From: an uncultured beta proteobacterium
GTDB taxonomy: Bacteria; Pseudomonadota; Gammaproteobacteria; Burkholderiales; Rhodocyclaceae
Direction: 5' to 3'
DNA: 7,154 nucleotides
NCBI GenBank assembly: GCA_903917505.1
Contig: CAIXAY010000322.1
Coordinates: 1 to 7,154, forward strand
This document shows positions 5,763 through 7,154 of this stretch, piece by piece; within the stretch, counting starts at the first letter, position 1, and every line of letters begins with the position of its first letter. The notes under the pieces are model-generated. The model saw only the letters and a list, made by a program, of their open reading frames with translations, had not been told where the DNA came from and did not search any database. The position numbers were made by a program, and so were the translations under genes.

Positions 5763-6962
5763 TTGAGAATAGCAAATTATACCGACCAGTGCGCCGGCCA
5801 GTCTCTTTGCGCCCGCCGTCCGCTCTTCGGCATGCTCTGCGCATTGGCGTCTACGCTGGCGCTGACCTTGGCCCTTGCGCTGTCCCCCGCGTTGGCGCAC
5901 GCCGAGTACGCGCTCAACTTCCCGGCTCCGGCGTCCGGCCAGGCGCAGGATATATGCGATCTGCACGTTCTGATCCTGTGGATCTGTTTCGCGATCTTCA
6001 TCATCGTCTTCGTCCCGATGTTCGTCGCCCTGGTTTGCCACCGCAAGTCTCTCGGGCGTGTTGCCGCGACCTTCCACGACAACCTGAAAGTCGAAATCAT
6101 CTGGACCATCATCCCGACGCTGATTCTCGTCGGCATGGCGTGGCCGGCGACCAGCCTCGTGATGTCGATGAAGGACACCAGCAAGGAGGACCTGACGATC
6201 AAGGTCACCGGCCGCCAGTGGAAATGGGATTATGAATATCTGGGCGACGATATCCGCTTCACCAGCAGCACCTCGACGCCGAGCGAACAAATCAATGGTG
6301 CGCAGGCCAAGGGTGAGAACTACCTGCTCGAAGTCGACCATCCGCTGGTTGTTCCGACAGGCAAGAAGGTGCGCCTGGTGCTGACCACCAGCGATGTGAT
6401 CCACTCCTGGTGGGTCCCGGCGTTCGGCGTCAAACAGGACGCCATCCCGGGTTTCATCCGCGACGCCTGGTTCATGGTCGACAAACCGGGGACTTACCGC
6501 GGCCAGTGTGCCGAACTGTGCGGCATGGGCCACGGTTTCATGCCGGTCGTCGTCGAAGCGGTCGCGCCCGAACAATTCGCCAGTTGGAAGGACGAGCAGA
6601 AGAAACTGCTCGCCGCAGCGGTGATCGATTACAGCAAGACCTACGCGATGGACGAACTCAAGGCCATCGGGGCGAAGGTCTACGCGGCCAATTGCATGGC
6701 CTGCCACCAGGCCAATGGCGGCGGCATTCCCAACGCCTTCCCGGCACTCAACGGATCGAAGATGGTGCAGGGCGACAAGTCCGCGCATATCGATCGCGTG
6801 TTCAACGGCAAGCCCGGAACGGCGATGGCCCCGTTCGGCAAGCAGTTGTCCGACCTCGATATCGCTGCGGTCATCACCTACGAACGCAACAACTGGAGCA
6901 ACGCCATGGGCGACCTTGTCCAACCCACCGAGATCGCCGCGCTGCACAAGAGGAGCCAATAG
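5763..6962 (+). CDS. coxB: Cytochrome c oxidase subunit II with fused cytochrome c domain
   Basis: A 399-residue caa3-type subunit II. It begins with a long signal peptide ending near A-L-A-H-A (43-47), followed by two membrane helices (about 69-92 and 112-134) and the periplasmic cupredoxin domain. The aromatic electron-entry motif W-K-W-D-Y-E-Y spans 153-159. All CuA ligands are visible: H214 (V-I-H-S-W-W), C249, E251 and C253 (C-A-E-L-C), H257 and M260. A C-terminal cytochrome c domain follows, with the heme site C311-M-A-C314-H315 and likely axial M355 (G-T-A-M-A-P-F). Electrons pass from cytochrome c through this heme and CuA to heme a in subunit I. The start is TTG 5763, set by GGAGG at 5751-5755. 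GTG 5748 would overlap that site, and the downstream ATG 5832 would lose the basic n-region of the signal and has no ribosome site. The stop is directly followed by the coxA ATG, and the SCO gene diverges upstream. Confidence 0.96.
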   Translation: MRIANYTDQCAGQSLCARRPLFGMLCALASTLALTLALALSPALAHAEYALNFPAPASGQAQDICDLHVLILWICFAIFIIVFVPMFVALVCHRKSLGRVAATFHDNLKVEIIWTIIPTLILVGMAWPATSLVMSMKDTSKEDLTIKVTGRQWKWDYEYLGDDIRFTSSTSTPSEQINGAQAKGENYLLEVDHPLVVPTGKKVRLVLTTSDVIHSWWVPAFGVKQDAIPGFIRDAWFMVDKPGTYRGQCAELCGMGHGFMPVVVEAVAPEQFASWKDEQKKLLAAAVIDYSKTYAMDELKAIGAKVYAANCMACHQANGGGIPNAFPALNGSKMVQGDKSAHIDRVFNGKPGTAMAPFGKQLSDLDIAAVITYERNNWSNAMGDLVQPTEIAALHKRSQ

Positions 6963-7154
6963 ATGTATACCGCCACCGCCGACCCCGCCGCGCATGATCA
7001 CGACCATGCTCACGACCACGCCCCGTCGGGCATCATGCGCTGGGTGAGCAGCACCAACCACAAGGATATCGGTACGCTCTACCTGTGGTTCAGCCTGTTC
7101 ATGTTCTTCTTCGCCGGCGCGCTGGCCATGCTGATCCGCGCTGAACTGTTCCAG
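6963..7154 (+). CDS. coxA: Cytochrome c oxidase subunit I, N-terminal part only
   Basis: The first 64 residues of the heme-copper oxidase catalytic subunit, cut by the right edge. The ATG follows the coxB stop with no gap, and its ribosome site AGGAG (6951-6955) lies inside the end of coxB, so the two are translationally linked. Residues 26-43 ([18 protein letters not shown]) are the standard start of subunit I before helix 1, which runs from about 38 to 59. Before it lies a short tail with five histidines alternating with aspartate or alanine (H11, H13, H15, H17, H19), which may bind metal. The heme a, a3 and CuB ligands lie beyond the window, so the oxidase type rests on subunit II and this N-terminus. 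Confidence 0.95.
   Translation, partial: MYTATADPAAHDHDHAHDHAPSGIMRWVSSTNHKDIGTLYLWFSLFMFFFAGALAMLIRAELFQ

Noticed and set aside
5715..7061. A 448-codon open frame on the minus strand opposite coxB.
   Set aside because: It is antisense to coxB, which has every expected ligand and motif. The translation shows no family features.

Overview
The window looks like ordinary chromosome of a high-GC, aerobic betaproteobacterium. I infer this from the GC-rich codon use, a LysR/DoxX/GST/DODA cluster and a cox operon in which subunit II carries a cytochrome c domain. The Rhodocyclales (Dechloromonas/Azonexus-like) are my best guess; the lineage is inferred, not shown. Coding density is very high. There are no tRNA, rRNA, CRISPR, insertion-sequence or phage features, and no gene-free stretch longer than about 130 bases.

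Bases 1-446 (minus): a YhcH/YjgK/YiaL-family protein running off the left edge. Bases 564-1469 (minus): a LysR-type regulator. It diverges from a three-gene plus-strand cluster: DoxX-family membrane protein (1600-2016), beta-class glutathione S-transferase (2073-2681) and LigB-type 4,5-DOPA-dioxygenase-like protein (2730-3527). The 130-bp divergent region holds a TATAAT box for the regulator and nested inverted repeats that could be operators. A perfect 10-bp GC hairpin lies between the GST and dioxygenase genes. I infer a regulated module handling reactive aromatic, catechol or quinone-type electrophiles, but the substrate is unknown.

Bases 3531-4985 (minus): an MdtD/HsrA-like DHA2 drug:proton antiporter, converging on the dioxygenase gene with only 3 bp between stop codons. 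Upstream of it on the same strand is a SCO1/SenC lipoprotein (5074-5658), a copper chaperone for the CuA site of cytochrome oxidase. It diverges from coxB (5763-6962, subunit II fused to cytochrome c) and coxA (from 6963, cut by the right edge). The SCO protein is expected to help metallate the CuA centre whose ligands are all visible in CoxB, so the right third is an aerobic terminal oxidase locus.

I found no clearly new biological system. The most worthwhile leads are the LysR-controlled DoxX-GST-dioxygenase module, the repeated 8-mer TTGATCGG/CCGATCAA confined to the regulator and its flanks, and the GC hairpin inside the cluster.
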